Assembly: GCA_002409995.1 (NCBI GenBank)
Contig: DHOR01000029.1
Location: 78,634 to 118,268, forward strand
Reading direction: 5' to 3'
From: Hungatella sp. UBA5385
Lineage (GTDB): Bacteria; Bacillota; Clostridia; Lachnospirales; Lachnospiraceae
DNA: 39,635 nt
In this document: one piece after another, positions 8,411 through 16,508 of the stretch
Position numbering within the stretch: position 1 is the stretch's first letter
How the letters are laid out: each line of letters begins with the position of its first letter
Notes under the pieces: model-generated
What the model saw: the letters and a program-made list of their open reading frames with translations, nothing else
What the model was told of the DNA's origin: nothing
The model's database searches: none
Translations under genes and position numbers: made by a program

Positions 8411-8502
8411 ATGTTAACATCAGAAACAAGTCCTGTATAATCAATTTATTGAATATCATGATAACATTTTTGCATGTTGGAATATTCTTTTTGTGAATAT
8501 CG
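8411..8502. promoter_or_regulatory. Divergent regulatory region of the 2HCT transporter and LysR genes
   Basis: The 358-base gap 8301-8658 holds no gene. It contains the perfect palindrome ATGTTAACAT (8411-8420), an AACAT/ATGTT inverted repeat (8463-8467 and 8474-8478), and GAATAT at 8451, 8480 and 8495, the middle copy lying within palindromic GAATATTC. Such repeated half-sites are typical of LysR control regions. Their use here is inferred. Confidence 0.45.
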
Positions 8503-8589
8503 TACAAAAATCCTTCATTTATATTGATCCTAACAGGTTTTGAAACTGCTCCTGAAAGAATGTAAACCCTGATAAATCATGAAATCAGC

Positions 8590-8618
8590 TTGTGAAAAAT
8601 GTCGAAATTTGCTATGAT
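8590..8618 (+). promoter_or_regulatory. Promoter of the LysR gene
   Basis: TTGTGA at 8590-8595 and TATGAT at 8613-8618 are 17 bp apart. Transcription would start near 8625, which rules out the ATG at 8599 as start and supports ATG 8659. Confidence 0.65.
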
Positions 8619-8658
8619 AGGCTTTACTATATTACAAAATGTAACAAAGGAGGGGCTT

Positions 8659-9531
8659 ATGAAGGATTCGGATTGGCAAATATTATACGAACTATATAAA
8701 ACGCCTAATATTACCAAAGTTGCGAATCGGCTGTATATTACGCAGCCATCACTGACGAAAAGACTTCAGTCAATGGAGGAAGAATTCAAAATCAAGATTG
8801 TCACCCGCACAACCAAGGGTGTTGAGTTCACTAAGTCAGGGGAGATGCTTGCAGAAAAGGCAGGTCAGTATATCGCTTTCATGCAGAAGATACGCAAGGA
8901 ACTGCGCGCACTTCAGGATGACACAAAGGATGTAATTGTCATTGGCGCCTCCTATACCTACAGCAAATATATTTTGACAGATATTCTATATCAATATTCC
9001 AAAGAGCATCCCAATGTCTTGTTTGAGGTACAGAATGAACAGAGTAATCTGCTGTTTCGAAAGGCATGTGATGGTGTGGTAGATGTGGCATTTGTACAGG
9101 GGGATTATGAAGGTGAGGTAGTTCAGAATAAGGTGGATGAAAGCCAGGCATATCTTCTGACGAAACATCCTGTAGAACTTAGTGAACTGCGGGATATGGA
9201 GAGAATTGATTATAAAACCAATGATCGTTCCAGGGAAATGATGGAACTGTGGTGGAGAGAAAATTTTGATGATGAGGTACCTGAGGGAATGAGCGCAGGC
9301 TATGTGGATGTGTCCTGGCAGCTGGTTTCCAAAGGACTTGGCTATACCTGCTGTTTCCTTTCCGAAGGTTATGATCTAAGGCATGATCTGGCAAAGCAGC
9401 CTATGTTTTATAAAGATGGAAGCTCTGTTACACGCTCCACATGGTTTGCATATAGAAAGAAAAAGAATATGGCTAAGAGTCTTCAGCAGTTTATAAAATA
9501 CGTTAATGAAAATATTGTAATCCAGAAATAG
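8659..9531 (+). CDS. LysR family transcriptional regulator (MKDSDW subgroup)
   Basis: This 290-residue regulator has a winged helix-turn-helix at residues about 1-60 (NITKVANRLYITQPSLTKRL). A periplasmic-binding-protein-like effector domain follows (about 85-285), ending in SWQLVSKGLGYTCCF. The ATG at 8659 follows AAAGGAGG and matches the starts of close paralogs at 16509 and 36164, which all begin M(K/R)DSDW. It is divergent from the 2HCT transporter, so it probably activates that gene in response to citrate or malate. A strong terminator follows. The effector is inferred only from context. Confidence 0.93.
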   Translation: MKDSDWQILYELYKTPNITKVANRLYITQPSLTKRLQSMEEEFKIKIVTRTTKGVEFTKSGEMLAEKAGQYIAFMQKIRKELRALQDDTKDVIVIGASYTYSKYILTDILYQYSKEHPNVLFEVQNEQSNLLFRKACDGVVDVAFVQGDYEGEVVQNKVDESQAYLLTKHPVELSELRDMERIDYKTNDRSREMMELWWRENFDDEVPEGMSAGYVDVSWQLVSKGLGYTCCFLSEGYDLRHDLAKQPMFYKDGSSVTRSTWFAYRKKKNMAKSLQQFIKYVNENIVIQK

Positions 9532-9534
9532 AAA

Positions 9535-9574
9535 ACAGTAAAACAGCAATACAGTAATACAGCAAAACAACAAA
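9535..9574 (+). repeat. Degenerate tandem repeat of five 8-bp units
   Basis: Directly after the LysR stop codon, the units ACAGTAAA, ACAGCAAT, ACAGTAAT, ACAGCAAA and ACAACAAA follow head to tail, with consensus ACAGYAAW. The last unit runs into the terminator stem. It looks like a slippage-generated repeat with no visible coding role. Confidence 0.8.
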
Positions 9575-9598
9575 AAGCAGGAACTCCCTGCTTTTTTT
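9572..9598 (+). terminator. Intrinsic terminator after the LysR gene
   Basis: AAAAAGCAGG pairs with CCTGCTTTTT across a five-base loop, ending in seven T residues at 9592-9598. Confidence 0.9.
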
Positions 9599-9647
9599 GC
9601 ATTAAAAAACAGCTTCTACACTCCAAAATCCCATGGTGATTACTTTG

Positions 9648-9656
9648 TGTTATAAT
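9648..9656 (+). promoter_or_regulatory. cit promoter: Extended -10 promoter of the citrate lyase operon
   Basis: TGTTATAAT is a consensus extended -10 element (TGnTATAAT). No good -35 hexamer is visible, which suggests activator dependence. It leaves a leader of roughly 95 bases before citD, in which I see no clear riboswitch or operator. Confidence 0.55.
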
Positions 9657-9757
9657 GTCATTCCCTTTAACAATTATACAAACCATTGCAGTTGAACTAA
9701 GATATGGGTATAAGAATTTATCATACAACCAGAAAAGGATAGAAAGGGAGGAACAAG

Positions 9758-10057
9758 GTGAAAGTAGAAAAATCAGCTGTTGCCGGAACGCTGGAATCAA
9801 GTGATGCAATGGTAACCATAGAGCCAGGAGAGTCTGGGATTGAACTGGAATTATCAAGTGTTGTTTTTCATCAGTACGGAGCTCAGATTCAGAAATTGGT
9901 ATACGATACCCTTCATAATCTTGGAGTAGAAGATGCAAAAATCAGTATTGTGGACAAAGGTGCCCTGGACTGCACATTAAAAGCAAGAATTGAATGTGCT
10001 GTTTTCCGCTCCAATGGGATTGTGGACAATTTGCCATGGGGAGGTGCAATCAGATGA
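9758..10057 (+). CDS. citD: Citrate lyase acyl carrier protein (gamma subunit)
   Basis: This 99-residue subunit carries the 2'-(5''-triphosphoribosyl)-3'-dephospho-CoA prosthetic group of citrate lyase. The attachment site Ser14 lies in AGTLESSDAM, closely matching known CitD, and KGALDC.L.AR is also conserved. The length is normal. The start is GTG at 9758, behind AAAGGGAGGA. Its stop overlaps the citE start as ATGA, a sign of translational coupling. The enzymes that make and acetylate the prosthetic group (CitG, CitX, CitC) are not encoded in this window, so they must come from elsewhere for this subunit to work. Confidence 0.95.
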   Translation: MKVEKSAVAGTLESSDAMVTIEPGESGIELELSSVVFHQYGAQIQKLVYDTLHNLGVEDAKISIVDKGALDCTLKARIECAVFRSNGIVDNLPWGGAIR

Positions 10058-10965
10058 GAAATCCTGAGAAATTCAGACTAAGAAGATCCATGCTGTTTTT
10101 AAATGCCCAGAAGCCGGGCTTAATCAGAGATCCCTATGTCTATGCGCCGGATACCATAATGCTGGATCTGGAAGATGCAGTGGCAGAAAACCAGAAGGAT
10201 GCTGCCAGATATTCCCTCTATCATGCATTAAAAGAGATTGATTACCATGGTGTGGAGCGGATTGTGCGGATCAACGGGCTTGATACACCACACTGGAGAG
10301 AAGATGTGAGAGTCTGTGTGGCAGGCGGTGCAGACGGGATCCGTATTCCCAAAACAGAGAGTGGAGTAGATGTGAGGGCCATTGAAGAAGAAGTGAGAAA
10401 AGCAGAGCAGGAATTTGGTGTGGAAGAGGGAAAAACCCTTTTAATGGCAGCTCTTGAATCCTGTATGGGCGTGATCAATGTAATGGAAATCTGCCGTTCC
10501 TCTGAACGCCTGTTTGGAATTGCCTTAAGCGGCGGAGACTATACCAAAGACCTTCAGACTGTTATCTCAGGAACCGGAATTGAACTTGCAGGTGCACGTC
10601 AGAATATGATCATTGCAGCAAGGGCAGCAAAGGTACAGTGCTTTGATACAGTTTATACAGATCTTGATAATATGGAGGGATTTGAGAGAGAGACGGCTAT
10701 GATTAAAGCCATGGGCTTTGACGGTAAATCTCTCATTAATCCAAGACAGATCAGTATCGTACATAAAATCTTCACACCAACAGAAAAAGAAATTATTTTT
10801 GCAGAAAAGGTAGTGAGGGAGATAGATGAAAAGAAGAAGCTGGGAATCGGCGTTTTCACAGTAGACGGGAAAATGATTGATATTGCCTTTTATGATGGAG
10901 CAAAGAGATGTCTGGAACTGGCAAAAGCTTCCGGCGTATACAGGAAGGGGGCAGCAGAATGTTAA
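10054..10965 (+). CDS. citE: Citrate lyase beta subunit (citryl-ACP lyase)
   Basis: This 303-residue TIM-barrel subunit splits citryl-ACP into oxaloacetate and acetyl-ACP, using Mg2+. Family motifs are in order: RRSMLFLNA near the N terminus, APDTIMLDLEDAVAE (metal-binding acid), RINGLDT, RIPKTES, ALESCMGVINV, GGDYTKDL and KSLINPRQI. The length equals that of characterised CitE. The start is ATG 10054, four bases inside citD. Longer readings into citD are not needed. The end overlaps the citF start by 7 bp. The setting between citD and citF separates it from stand-alone CitE-like malyl-CoA lyases. Confidence 0.96.
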   Translation: MRNPEKFRLRRSMLFLNAQKPGLIRDPYVYAPDTIMLDLEDAVAENQKDAARYSLYHALKEIDYHGVERIVRINGLDTPHWREDVRVCVAGGADGIRIPKTESGVDVRAIEEEVRKAEQEFGVEEGKTLLMAALESCMGVINVMEICRSSERLFGIALSGGDYTKDLQTVISGTGIELAGARQNMIIAARAAKVQCFDTVYTDLDNMEGFERETAMIKAMGFDGKSLINPRQISIVHKIFTPTEKEIIFAEKVVREIDEKKKLGIGVFTVDGKMIDIAFYDGAKRCLELAKASGVYRKGAAEC

Positions 10966-12518
10966 ACAGTGTTGGCAGAGAAATTCCAGAAGAAATTATC
11001 AAATTAACAGGAAAAGAAGTGTTCCAGGGTGCATTTGCAAAGGACGGAGTGGAATATCAGAGAGCAGCACCTGTGGTAAAGCCTGTGATGAGCAATACTA
11101 CCAGCAAAATGGTGGATTCCATTCATGAAGCACTTGTAAAATGCGGAGTGAGAGATGGAATGACATTTGGATTTCACCATCATTTCAGAGATGGGGACAT
11201 GGTTGTAAAGCTAGTGATGGATGAGGTCCATAAAATGGGAATCAAAGACATTACCATCTGTGCCAGTTCCCTTGGAAGAGCTCATGATTTTTTAGTTCCT
11301 ATGATGGAAGATGGAACTGTTACCAATATTGAGTCATCAGGTGTCCGCGGAGAGGTTGGAAAAGCTATTTCCCATGGTAAATTAAAAGGATTAGCAATTA
11401 TGCGTTCCCATGGAGGAAGAGTGCGGGCAATTCAGACAGGAGAGAGCAGACTGGATATCTCCTTTATCGGAGCGCCGACCTGTGATGATTATGGAAACTG
11501 CAGGGGAATCGGCGGAAAAAGTGACTGCGGTGTTCTTTCCTACTCCCATGTTGACGGCAATCATGCCAATAAGGTGGTTGCAATCACAGACTGTCTGGTT
11601 CCATTTCCCAACTATCCCCCACATATTCCCATGGCAAAGGTGGATTACGTATGTGTTGTGGATGCCATTGGTGATCCGACTAAGATTGCAACGGGGGCAG
11701 CGAAACCAACGACTGATGTGAGAAAGCTGACTATGGCTGATTATTGTACTCAGTTTGTTGTTAACACCCCTTATTTTAAAGATGGATTTTCCTATCAGAC
11801 TGGTATCGGAGGAGCTTCCATTGCTTCTACCATCTCTCTTACAAAAATCATGGAGGAGAGAGGAATTCGTATGGGATTCGGAGTAGGCGGACTGACGAAA
11901 CCAATGTGTGATCTTCTTGATAAGGGACTGGTGAATCTGCTTCTGGATACTCAGGATTTTGACTTATCAGCAGTAAGCTCCCTGACCAATCCAAGACACC
12001 ACAGAATCAGTGCAGGAGCTTATGCAAATCCATTTAACAAAGGTGCATTTGTCAACAAACTGGACTTTGTAATACTGGCTGCACTAGAGGTTGATGTGAA
12101 TTTCAACGTGAATGTTGTGGTGGGTTCAGATGGAATTATCACAGGAGCACAGGGAGGTCATCCTGATACAGCAGCAGGAGCTAAGTGTACCATTGTGATT
12201 TCTCCGCTGCTTCAGGGAAGAATTCCGGCAATCTGTACAGATGTAACAACTGTGACAACTCCTGGAGAGACCATAGATGTTGTGATCACTGAATATGGAA
12301 TTGCCATCAATCCTTTAAGACAGGATTTAATCGAAGCCACCAAAGATACGGATCTGCCATTTTGCACCATTGAAGAGCTGAGAGACAAAGCCTATGAAAT
12401 TGCAGGAAAACCGGAGCCTGTTCAATTCGGTGAACGGGTGGTTGGTATTATAGAAAGCCGTGACGGCACGATTTTAGATGTTGTAAGGGAAGTAAAAGAA
12501 TTTAAACTGGATAAATAG
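10959..12518 (+). CDS. citF: Citrate lyase alpha subunit (acetyl-ACP:citrate ACP transferase)
   Basis: This 519-residue subunit exchanges citrate for acetate on the acyl carrier protein, the first half of the citrate lyase reaction. Its size is typical. Recognisable CitF stretches include GMTFGFHHHFRDGD, SHGGRVRAIQTGE, RIGFGVGG-like RMGFGVGGLTKPM, and AQGGHPDTAAGAKCT. The start is ATG 10959 after GGAAGGGGG, seven bases inside citE. The next gene, an aconitase-family hydratase, begins 9 bp later and should be on the same mRNA. The products are acetate and oxaloacetate in the cytosol. Confidence 0.96.
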   Translation: MLNSVGREIPEEIIKLTGKEVFQGAFAKDGVEYQRAAPVVKPVMSNTTSKMVDSIHEALVKCGVRDGMTFGFHHHFRDGDMVVKLVMDEVHKMGIKDITICASSLGRAHDFLVPMMEDGTVTNIESSGVRGEVGKAISHGKLKGLAIMRSHGGRVRAIQTGESRLDISFIGAPTCDDYGNCRGIGGKSDCGVLSYSHVDGNHANKVVAITDCLVPFPNYPPHIPMAKVDYVCVVDAIGDPTKIATGAAKPTTDVRKLTMADYCTQFVVNTPYFKDGFSYQTGIGGASIASTISLTKIMEERGIRMGFGVGGLTKPMCDLLDKGLVNLLLDTQDFDLSAVSSLTNPRHHRISAGAYANPFNKGAFVNKLDFVILAALEVDVNFNVNVVVGSDGIITGAQGGHPDTAAGAKCTIVISPLLQGRIPAICTDVTTVTTPGETIDVVITEYGIAINPLRQDLIEATKDTDLPFCTIEELRDKAYEIAGKPEPVQFGERVVGIIESRDGTILDVVREVKEFKLDK

Positions 12519-12527
12519 AGGAGAAAA

Positions 12528-14810
12528 ATGATCATGGTTAAATTATATGAGAACGGTGTTTATTTAATCAATGGAACAGAAATTGTAGAAGAACAGCACA
12601 AGGAAAAACTTCTGTCTGCCGGTGTAACAGCGGCAAAAGAAGAAGCGAGAAAGGGTACTATCACCTACTCCATCCTTAAGGAGCATAACACCTCAGACAA
12701 TATGGAGAAGCTGAAAATCAAATTTGACAGCATGACTTCTCATGACATTACATTTGTAGGTATCATTCAGACTGCAAAAGCATCAGGAATGGAGAAATTT
12801 CCGATTCCCTATGTATTGACCAACTGCCATAACTCCCTGTGTGCGGTGGGAGGTACCATTAACGAGGATGACCATGTATTCGGATTGTCTGCTGCTAAAA
12901 AATACGGCGGTATCTATGTCCCTCCTCATATGGCAGTAATCCATCAGTATATGCGTGAGACGATGGCAGGATGCGGGAAAATGATTCTGGGTTCAGACAG
13001 CCATACCCGTTACGGAGCTCTTGGAACCATGGCCATTGGTGAAGGCGGCGGAGAGCTGGTAAAACAGCTGCTACAGAATACCTATGATATTAATTATCCG
13101 GAAGTAATTGGTGTGTATTTAACAGGAAAACCGGGTCCTGGAGTTGGACCTCATGATATTGCTCTGAGCATTATCGGTGAAGTTTATAAAAATGGATATG
13201 TAAAGAATAAAGTGATGGAATTTGTAGGACCAGGTGTCAGCAGTATGACCACTGACTACAGAAACGGCATCGATGTTATGACAACAGAAACCACCTGTTT
13301 ATCCTCTATCTGGAGAACTGATGAGGATACGAAAGAATTTCTTGCTGTTCACGGACGTGTGGATGAGTATAAAGAGTTAAATCCTGAAGATACTGCCTAT
13401 TATGATGGACTTGTTTATGTTGATTTAAGCACTGTAAAGCCTATGATTGCACTGCCATTCCACCCAAGCAATACTTATGAGATTGATGAGCTGAATGCGA
13501 ACCTTCATGACATCTTAAGAGAGGTGGAGAAGGAAGCGGCAATTATGAATGAAGGCTCTGGAGTTCGCTATGAATTACTGAGCAAAATAAGAGATAATAA
13601 GCTTCATGTTCAGCAGGGGATTATTGCAGGATGTGCAGGCGGAAATTATACCAATGTGATGGAAGCAGCCCATATTCTTAAGAATGCAAGCTGCGGCAAT
13701 GGAGAGTTCAACTTATCCGTTTATCCATCCTCTCAGCCTGTTTTCCTGGATCTTGTACAGAAAGGGGCAATTGCAGAGTTGATGGCAGCAGGTGCCGCTA
13801 TTAAAACAGCTTTCTGCGGTCCTTGCTTTGGAGCAGGAGATACACCTGCCAACAATGGTTTCAGCATCCGTCACACAACGAGAAACTTTCCAAACAGAGA
13901 AGGGTCAAAACCGGGAGCAGGGCAGATTTCTGCAGTGGCTCTTATGGATGCCCGCTCTATTGCGGCAACAGCAGTTAATGGGGGCGTGCTTACATCTGCC
14001 ACAGAATATGCTGATGATTATCAGGCGCCTGAATACCATTATGATGAATCTCCTTATCGTTCCAGAATTTATCAGGGATTTGGAAAAGAAGAGGCGGAGG
14101 CAGAGCTGGTATATGGACCTAATATTAAAGACTGGCCTGAAATGAGCCCTCTGTCTGACCATATTCTCTTAAAGGTATGTTCTAAGATTATGGATGAAGT
14201 AACCACCACTGATGAGCTGATCCCATCAGGAGAAACATCCTCCTACAGATCCAATCCTTTAGGGCTTGCAGAATTTACATTATCAAGAAGAGATCCTGAA
14301 TATGTCAATAGAACTAAGTTGGTTGCAGAACTTGAAAAAGCAAGAGTGGCTGGAGAGAATCCTGTAGAAGCAGATGCTGAATTAGAAGGAATTTATGAAA
14401 AGATTTCCACCATCAGAAAAGATGTGAAAAGGGAAGATATAGAGATCGGCAGCATGATCTATTGTGTGAAACCAGGAGACGGCTCTGCAAGAGAACAGGC
14501 AGCCAGCTGTCAGAGAGTTCTTGGCGGTCTTGCCAATATAGCTGAGGAGTATGCAACCAAAAGATACCGCTCCAATGTGATGAACTGGGGAATGATTCCT
14601 TTCCAGATGAAAGAGGAACCTGAGTTTGAAGTGGGAGATTATATCTATGTGCCTGATATGTTAGAGGTTATGTCAGGAGATATGAAGAACGTCAAAGCAT
14701 ATGTACTGGGAGATCAGATTAAGGAGATATCACTTTACATTGCAGATATGACTGAAAACGAGAAGAATATTGTAAAAGCAGGCAGTCTCATCAATTATAA
14801 CAGAAACTAA
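12528..14810 (+). CDS. YbhJ-like aconitase-family hydratase
   Basis: This 760-residue protein belongs to the aconitase superfamily, in the long uncharacterised branch that resembles E. coli YbhJ. Probable [4Fe-4S] cysteines are Cys369 (IIAGCAGGNY) and Cys430/Cys433 (FCGPCFGAGD). Active-site-like stretches are GSDSHTRYGALG, EGGGE and HTTRNFPNREGSKPG. The swivel domain (about 560-760) has TTTDELIPSGETS, GDGSAREQAAS and ATKRYRSN. The first cluster motif is GCAGG instead of the SCTNS of true aconitase, so the substrate probably differs. It is 9 bp after citF, so it likely feeds or drains the citrate lyase pool. A paralog lies at 33831. Reversible hydration of a tricarboxylate is inferred. Confidence 0.85.
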   Translation: MIMVKLYENGVYLINGTEIVEEQHKEKLLSAGVTAAKEEARKGTITYSILKEHNTSDNMEKLKIKFDSMTSHDITFVGIIQTAKASGMEKFPIPYVLTNCHNSLCAVGGTINEDDHVFGLSAAKKYGGIYVPPHMAVIHQYMRETMAGCGKMILGSDSHTRYGALGTMAIGEGGGELVKQLLQNTYDINYPEVIGVYLTGKPGPGVGPHDIALSIIGEVYKNGYVKNKVMEFVGPGVSSMTTDYRNGIDVMTTETTCLSSIWRTDEDTKEFLAVHGRVDEYKELNPEDTAYYDGLVYVDLSTVKPMIALPFHPSNTYEIDELNANLHDILREVEKEAAIMNEGSGVRYELLSKIRDNKLHVQQGIIAGCAGGNYTNVMEAAHILKNASCGNGEFNLSVYPSSQPVFLDLVQKGAIAELMAAGAAIKTAFCGPCFGAGDTPANNGFSIRHTTRNFPNREGSKPGAGQISAVALMDARSIAATAVNGGVLTSATEYADDYQAPEYHYDESPYRSRIYQGFGKEEAEAELVYGPNIKDWPEMSPLSDHILLKVCSKIMDEVTTTDELIPSGETSSYRSNPLGLAEFTLSRRDPEYVNRTKLVAELEKARVAGENPVEADAELEGIYEKISTIRKDVKREDIEIGSMIYCVKPGDGSAREQAASCQRVLGGLANIAEEYATKRYRSNVMNWGMIPFQMKEEPEFEVGDYIYVPDMLEVMSGDMKNVKAYVLGDQIKEISLYIADMTENEKNIVKAGSLINYNRN

Positions 14811-14868
14811 TGATTAGCAGGACAAAGTTCTACCCTATATGATTTAAGAATAGGTGTATAACTAATAA

Positions 14869-14901
14869 GAATTAGACTAATTCATCTGATACTGGTATAG
14901 T
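14869..14901 (+). promoter_or_regulatory. Promoter with palindromic operator ahead of the 56-residue ORF
   Basis: An extended -10 element TGGTATAGT (14893-14901) lies 17 bp after TAGACT (14873-14878). The perfect odd palindrome GAATTAGACTAATTC (14869-14883) covers the -35, a position suited to a repressor or a class II activator. Confidence 0.5.
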
Positions 14902-14945
14902 AGGTTTAGAAAGAGAATACATGTTTTTAAAAGGAGGGAATGTCC

Positions 14946-15116
14946 GTGTATCAACAGGAGCAGAAAAGAGTAGAGGCATCTCACATTTTTGGAAGCTATG
15001 TAATGAATACCACAGGCAATATGATGTCTGAACCAGGTAAATCAGGAATACTTAACAGAGATGACTCAACAATAAAACTTTTTGAAATGATACAAGATTA
15101 CATTGAACAGGCATAA
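14946..15116 (+). CDS. Small hypothetical protein (56 residues)
   Basis: The GTG at 14946 lies eight bases after AAGGAGG; an in-frame ATG at 14940 is too close to that site to be used. The product is soluble and mostly polar, with no membrane segment: it begins MYQQEQKRVEASHIFGSY and ends in an amphipathic helix, TIKLFEMIQDYIEQA. I do not recognise a family. It has its own promoter and is followed six bases later by a terminator. Beyond that comes the FUSC-HAD gene. It may be a leader peptide or a small regulatory protein. Confidence 0.6.
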   Translation: MYQQEQKRVEASHIFGSYVMNTTGNMMSEPGKSGILNRDDSTIKLFEMIQDYIEQA

Positions 15117-15121
15117 TAAGG

Positions 15122-15153
15122 CAGAACCACCGAATTGAGGGTGGTTCTGTTTT
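15122..15153 (+). terminator. Intrinsic terminator (possible attenuator)
   Basis: CAGAACCACC (15122-15131) pairs perfectly with GGTGGTTCTG (15140-15149) and is followed by TTTT. It lies only 34 bases before the next start codon, where I see no promoter, so it may regulate read-through into the FUSC-HAD gene. Confidence 0.85.
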
Positions 15154-15186
15154 AGCATTAAAAAAACAGGAGAGACAGGGATCGTT

Positions 15187-16479
15187 ATGAAAAGCGAAAA
15201 AAGAAAATCTATAAAATTTCCTAAAGTCGGGCAGAGAATAATACGTTCTGTATGTGCGGTTTTCTTTTGTTTTGTGATTTATTATATGAGGGGACAGCAG
15301 GGGATTCCTTTTTACTCGGCTCTTGCAGTGCTTCAATGTATGCAGCCGTATAAGGACACTTCCAGACAGATGGCAAAGCAGCGGGCTGGAGGCACTTTTG
15401 TAGGAGCTATTTTTGGCCTGATTGTTATTTTACTGGAAATATATATATTCGGGGATGTCATAGATGGCGGGATTATCACCTATCTGCTGATTTCTGTTGC
15501 AACAGGTTGTGTGATCTATACAACAGTACTTCTTGATTATAAGAATATTTCCTATTTTGCATGTGTTGTATTCTTAAGTATAGCAGTAAACCATATTAAT
15601 GATGCTAATCCATTGCTTTTTGTTATGAACCGGGTCCTTGATACACTAATAGGAATTGGTGTTTCTTTTGCGGTTAATTCCTTTCATCTGCCAAGAAAAA
15701 GAAATCAGGATATTCTGTTTGTCTCAGGTGTGGATGATGTGCTGCTGACAAGGGAAGAGACATTAACTTCCTATAATCTGGTGGAGTTTAACCGGCTCAT
15801 AGACAGAGGTGCCAACATTACTGTATCAACAGGAAGAACACCTGCTTCTCTGTTAGAAGCTGTAGGCTCAATACGGTTAAAGCTTCCTGTCATTGTTATG
15901 GATGGGGCTGCTTTATATGATATTGAGAAGAAAGCCTATCTTTTAACCTATGTATTATCCAGTTATCAATCCAAAATGATTATGGACACATTGGAACGTC
16001 TTGGAATTAATTATTTCGCCAATGTGGTAATGGATAATGTGCTGGTGATTTACTATGAAGATTTGACCAATCCAGCACAGGAGAGCATATACCAAAAGCT
16101 TAGTAAATCTCCTTACAGAAACTATGTAAAGCGAAAGGTACCGGAACGTGAAAGTGTTGTTTATTTTATGATCATAGACAAAAAAGAAAAGGTATCAGAG
16201 GTTTACAGACAGCTGGTGGAAGAAGGCTGGACTGATCGTTATAAAATACTCACCTATGATTCCAGGGATTATGAGGGATATTCATACATTAAAATCTATA
16301 ACAAGGATGCAACAAGGAAGAATATGCTGACCAATTTAAAGGCTATGCTGAATCTGGACAAAAGCGTGGTATTTGGCAGTGATCCTGCTACCTGTGATAT
16401 AATGATATCAGATTCAGATAACAATCTGCTGGTAAAACAGATCAGAAAGCTATATGAACCCATCAGGCTGATAAAATAA
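15187..16479 (+). CDS. FUSC/aromatic-acid-exporter membrane domain fused to a degenerate HAD domain
   Basis: This 430-residue protein has two parts. Residues about 17-165 contain four or more membrane helices with CMQPYKDTSRQMAKQRAGGT, typical of the FUSC/ArAE exporters. Residues about 175-430 align with a Cof-type HAD phosphatase. Motif I reads FVSGVDDVLL: the nucleophile Asp is replaced by Gly181, while the second Asp (183) remains. Motif II, STGRT, is kept. Motif IV is altered to FGSDPATCD instead of FGDxxND. The HAD part is therefore probably a non-catalytic sensor. A LysR gene follows 29 bp downstream. A role in carboxylate or aromatic acid efflux is inferred. Confidence 0.8.
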   Translation: MKSEKRKSIKFPKVGQRIIRSVCAVFFCFVIYYMRGQQGIPFYSALAVLQCMQPYKDTSRQMAKQRAGGTFVGAIFGLIVILLEIYIFGDVIDGGIITYLLISVATGCVIYTTVLLDYKNISYFACVVFLSIAVNHINDANPLLFVMNRVLDTLIGIGVSFAVNSFHLPRKRNQDILFVSGVDDVLLTREETLTSYNLVEFNRLIDRGANITVSTGRTPASLLEAVGSIRLKLPVIVMDGAALYDIEKKAYLLTYVLSSYQSKMIMDTLERLGINYFANVVMDNVLVIYYEDLTNPAQESIYQKLSKSPYRNYVKRKVPERESVVYFMIIDKKEKVSEVYRQLVEEGWTDRYKILTYDSRDYEGYSYIKIYNKDATRKNMLTNLKAMLNLDKSVVFGSDPATCDIMISDSDNNLLVKQIRKLYEPIRLIK

Positions 16480-16508
16480 ACGTATAGAAATGATAAAGGG
16501 GTATAACA

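Noticed and set aside
8599..8658. Longer start for the LysR gene at ATG 8599
   Set aside because: It lies within the promoter spacer, and all paralogs begin at M(K/R)DSDW.
9648..9657. TGTTATAATG as a third copy of the GntR operator
   Set aside because: It is not palindromic at its last two bases and is fully explained as an extended -10 element.
9483..9938. 151-residue minus-strand open frame
   Set aside because: It covers the LysR 3' end, a terminator, the cit promoter and citD. The translation of the AT-rich gap is low complexity and no ribosome binding site was seen.
9994..10053. Extended citE start inside citD
   Set aside because: The first 20 residues read through citD in another frame. 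ATG 10054 gives the family length and the ATGA overlap.
10908..10958. Extended citF start inside citE
   Set aside because: The ATG at 10959 has a GGAAGGGGG site and gives the normal CitF N terminus.
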